Assembly: GCF_006538705.1 (NCBI RefSeq)
Contig: NZ_BJLP01000047.1
Location: 1 to 33,352 of the forward strand
DNA: 33,352 nucleotides
Source: Cellulomonas uda
GTDB taxonomy: Bacteria; Actinomycetota; Actinomycetes; Actinomycetales; Cellulomonadaceae
Direction: 5' to 3'
Shown here piece by piece: positions 31,318 through 33,352 of the stretch. The notes beneath the pieces were generated by a model. That model had not been told where the DNA came from. It did not search any database and saw nothing but the letters and a program-made list of their open reading frames with translations. Made by a program: the position numbers and the translations under genes. Numbering within the stretch: the stretch's first letter is position 1; each line of letters begins with the position of its first letter.

Positions 31318-32343
31318 TCAGGCGAGCGCGCTGGCCACCGCGAGCAGCTCCGCGGGCACGTGCTTGACCTTGCCCGCGACCTCCTCGAGGGGCACGAGCT
31401 CGACCCGGTCGCCGCGCAGCGCGGTCATGACGTTCGAGCGCCCCTGGGACACCGCGTCGATCGCCGCGACGCCGAACCGGCTGCCGAGGATCCGGTCGGT
31501 CGGCGTCGGCGTCCCGCCACGCTGCACGTGGCCCAGCACGGTCACGCGCGTGTCGAACCCCGTGCGCTGCTCGATCTCGGCCTTGAGCCGCTCGCCGATC
31601 GCGCCGGCGACGATCTCGCCGAACTTGCCGACCTGCGTCTCGTAGTGCATCGCCGTGCCCTCGGCCGGGACCGCACCCTCCGCGACGACGATGATCGAGA
31701 AGCTCGCGTGCGCGCGGTGCCGGTGCTTGAGGAACCGCTCGATGCGCTCGATGTCGAACGGCGCCTCGGGCGCCAGCACGATCTCCGCACCACCGGCGAT
31801 GCCCGCGGTCGTCGCGATCCACCCGGCGTGCCGGCCCATGACCTCGACGATCATGACGCGGTTGTGGCTCTCCGCGGTGGTGTGGATGCGGTCCACCGCG
31901 TCGGTCGCGACCGTCACGGCCGTGTCGAAGCCGATGGACTGGTCCGTGCCCCACACGTCGTTGTCGATGGTCTTGGGGATCGCGACGATGTTCACACCCG
32001 CCTCCGCCATCTTGCTCGCGGCGTGCAGGGTCCCGTCGCCCCCGATGCAGATGAGCGCCTCGAGGCGCTCGGCCTCGAGAGTCGCGAGCACGGCGTCGAT
32101 CCCGCCGTCGGACGCGTGCGGGTGGAACCGCGCGGTACCCAGCAGCGTGCCGCCCACGGGCAGGACGTTGCGGATGTCCTTGCGCGTGAGGGGCTGGACG
32201 TCGCCGTCGACGACGCCGCGCCACCCGTTGCGGAAGCCGACGATCTGGTGGCCGTACTCCCCCTCGCCTCGCTTGACCACGGCCCGGATGGCTGCGTTCA
32301 GCCCCGGGACGTCGCCACCTCCGGTGAGCAGACCGACTCGCAC
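31318..32343 (-). CDS. pfkA: 6-phosphofructokinase, group III actinobacterial type
   Basis: Phosphorylates fructose-6-phosphate at C1. The 341-residue protein has the N-terminal LTGGGDVPGLNAAIR (the usual C/D residue before PGLN is V here), the GGDG motif with G104, the PKTIDND motif with K124, MGRHAGW, and HVQRGGTPT. In this family, G104 is linked to ATP use and D104 to pyrophosphate use; G104 with K124 suggests ATP, but this is inference. The GTG start 32343 has AAGGAG 8 bases upstream; the frame extends upstream without similarity. A TAGGCT -10-like element lies 73 bases upstream. Confidence 0.93.
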   Translation of the reverse strand: MRVGLLTGGGDVPGLNAAIRAVVKRGEGEYGHQIVGFRNGWRGVVDGDVQPLTRKDIRNVLPVGGTLLGTARFHPHASDGGIDAVLATLEAERLEALICIGGDGTLHAASKMAEAGVNIVAIPKTIDNDVWGTDQSIGFDTAVTVATDAVDRIHTTAESHNRVMIVEVMGRHAGWIATTAGIAGGAEIVLAPEAPFDIERIERFLKHRHRAHASFSIIVVAEGAVPAEGTAMHYETQVGKFGEIVAGAIGERLKAEIEQRTGFDTRVTVLGHVQRGGTPTPTDRILGSRFGVAAIDAVSQGRSNVMTALRGDRVELVPLEEVAGKVKHVPAELLAVASALA

Positions 32344-32415
32344 GCGTGCGCTCCTTCGTCGACAACAGGTGGGGGAACAGCGGTCCGCGCGTCGTCGGGC
32401 GTCCGTGTGCACGTC

Positions 32416-32421
32416 AGCCTA
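32416..32421 (-). promoter_or_regulatory. -10 element of pfkA
   Basis: TAGGCT on the minus strand, giving a leader of about 65 bases. No convincing -35 at 17-18 bases. The 139-base gap to the divergent methyltransferase may hold both promoters. Confidence 0.45.
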
Positions 32422-32482
32422 ACGGCGCGCGGCGCGAGCAGCGCAGACCTTCCGTCCCAGGGATGTCGGCGACACTGGTGGC

Positions 32483-33304
32483 ATGCCCTCCGCCGCGCAC
32501 GACGACGACCGCCCGGACGAGCTCGCGGAGGTGGCGTTCCGCCACGTCGCGGACGACGGCTCCGCGGGGCGCCGCTGGTGGGACGCGAACGCCGACGACT
32601 ACCTCGACGAGCACGGCGCGTTCCTCGGGCCGGCCGACTTCGTCTGGTGCCCCGAGGGGCTGCGCGAGGCCGACGCCCGGCTGCTCGGCGAGATCACGCC
32701 CGCGACGCGCGTCCTCGAGGTCGGGGCGGGCGCCGCGCAGTGCAGCCGCTGGCTCGCCGCGCAGGGCGCCTCGGTGCTCGCGACCGACGTCTCGCGCTCG
32801 ATGCTCGCCGCGGGCCGCCGGTACGACGAGGCGGCCGGCGTGCGGGTGCCCGCGGTGGTCGCCGACGCGCGTCGGCTGCCGTTGCCGGACGCGTGCGTGG
32901 ACGTCGCGTTCACCGCGTTCGGCGCCATCCCGTTCGTCCCGGACGCGCGCGCCGTGCACGTCGAGGCCGCCCGCGTGCTGCGCCCGGGCGGGCGGTGGGT
33001 GTTCGCGGTGACGCACCCGCTGCGGTGGGCGTTCCCCGACGACCCCGAGGGCCTGACGGCGATCCGCTCCTACTTCGACCGGCGCCCGTACGTGGAGCTC
33101 GGCGCGTCGGGGGCCGTGCTGTACGCCGAGTACCACCGCACGCTCGGCGACCACGTCGCGGACGTCGTCGGCGCGGGCCTGGTGCTGGACCGGGTGGTCG
33201 AGCCCGAGTGGCCCGCGGGGCACGACCGCACGTGGGGCGGCTGGGGCCCGGTCCGGGGCGCGCTGCTGCCCGGTACCGCGATCTTCGTGACGCACCGCCC
33301 CTGA
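32483..33304 (+). CDS. Class I SAM-dependent methyltransferase
   Basis: A 273-residue methyltransferase of the methyltransferase-11 type. SAM-binding motif I is LEVGAGAAQCS (residues 78-88), followed by VLATDVSRSMLA (acidic end of beta2), VADARRLPLPDACVDVAF (motif for the substrate/SAM pocket) and VLRPGGRWVFAVTHP. Substrate unknown. It starts with an alanine/aspartate-rich stretch and WWDANADDYLDEHG, common in this actinobacterial group. ATG 32483 has no clear Shine-Dalgarno. Divergent from pfkA; a strong terminator follows. Confidence 0.87.
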   Translation: MPSAAHDDDRPDELAEVAFRHVADDGSAGRRWWDANADDYLDEHGAFLGPADFVWCPEGLREADARLLGEITPATRVLEVGAGAAQCSRWLAAQGASVLATDVSRSMLAAGRRYDEAAGVRVPAVVADARRLPLPDACVDVAFTAFGAIPFVPDARAVHVEAARVLRPGGRWVFAVTHPLRWAFPDDPEGLTAIRSYFDRRPYVELGASGAVLYAEYHRTLGDHVADVVGAGLVLDRVVEPEWPAGHDRTWGGWGPVRGALLPGTAIFVTHRP

Positions 33305-33321
33305 CCCCGCAGGGGCGTGAC

Positions 33322-33352
33322 GGCGGGCGGCCCGGCCCGCGGGCCGCCCGCC
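33322..33352 (+). terminator. Terminator of the final methyltransferase gene
   Basis: GGCGGGCGGCCCG (33322-33334) pairs perfectly with 33340-33352 (13 bp, 5-base loop), 17 bases past the stop. It runs to the window edge and may be longer. Confidence 0.78.

Overview
This is a very high G+C actinobacterial chromosome segment with about 30 protein genes, packed closely and with no gene-free stretch over 300 bases. Gene content and order (tal-zwf-opcA-pgl; secG-tpiA-pgk-gap; whiA-yvcK-rapZ-uvrC; uvrA; uvrB; coaE-rpsA; pfkA), the presence of RbpA and WhiA, and many GTG starts point to Actinomycetota. Protein style and the TerC, GH15 and UvrABC neighbourhood suggest a Cellulomonas-like member of the Micrococcales; that genus-level placement is inference. 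I see no mobile element, CRISPR array, rRNA, tRNA or integrase. This is core genome, not an island.

Layout: (1) 1-5208, plus strand: a terminator-like hairpin from an upstream gene, then the pentose-phosphate operon tal-zwf-opcA-pgl with three successive 4-base start/stop overlaps, then an O-methyltransferase. (2) 5221-9100, minus strand: gap, pgk and tpiA, ended by a strong inverted repeat, then secG-rbpA. (3) 9390-14472, minus strand: uvrC-rapZ-yvcK-whiA. (4) 14603-18033: an OsmC/Ohr-like protein convergent with uvrA. (5) 18169-22869: a GH15 trehalase/glucoamylase-like enzyme coupled to a metallo-beta-lactamase-fold hydrolase, convergent with an aldo/keto reductase and acyl-CoA-dehydrogenase-like pair. 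(6) 22960-25970: YciI-like protein, two tandem TerC membrane proteins behind a yybP-ykoY (manganese) riboswitch, and a VOC protein. (7) 26030-32343, minus strand: pfkA, rpsA, coaE, an unrecognised 138-residue protein and uvrB. (8) A SAM methyltransferase on the plus strand, ending in a terminator at the window edge.

Together the genes cover central carbon flow (oxidative and non-oxidative pentose phosphate steps, PFK and the triose part of glycolysis), all three nucleotide-excision-repair subunits within 16 kb, and regulators of growth and transcription (RbpA, WhiA, YvcK, RapZ).

The most interesting signals are regulatory. The terC leader shows a manganese-riboswitch aptamer whose 3' edge can alternatively pair over 12 bases with the terC Shine-Dalgarno region. 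A near-perfect LexA/SOS box lies in front of uvrA only. Several genes have a -10-like hexamer 6-7 bases before the start codon, as in leaderless mRNAs. There are strong inverted repeats inside the glycolytic cluster, short tandem duplications (16 bp, 11 bp, 18 bp) and a chain of hairpins before tal. I did not find a clearly new multi-gene system.
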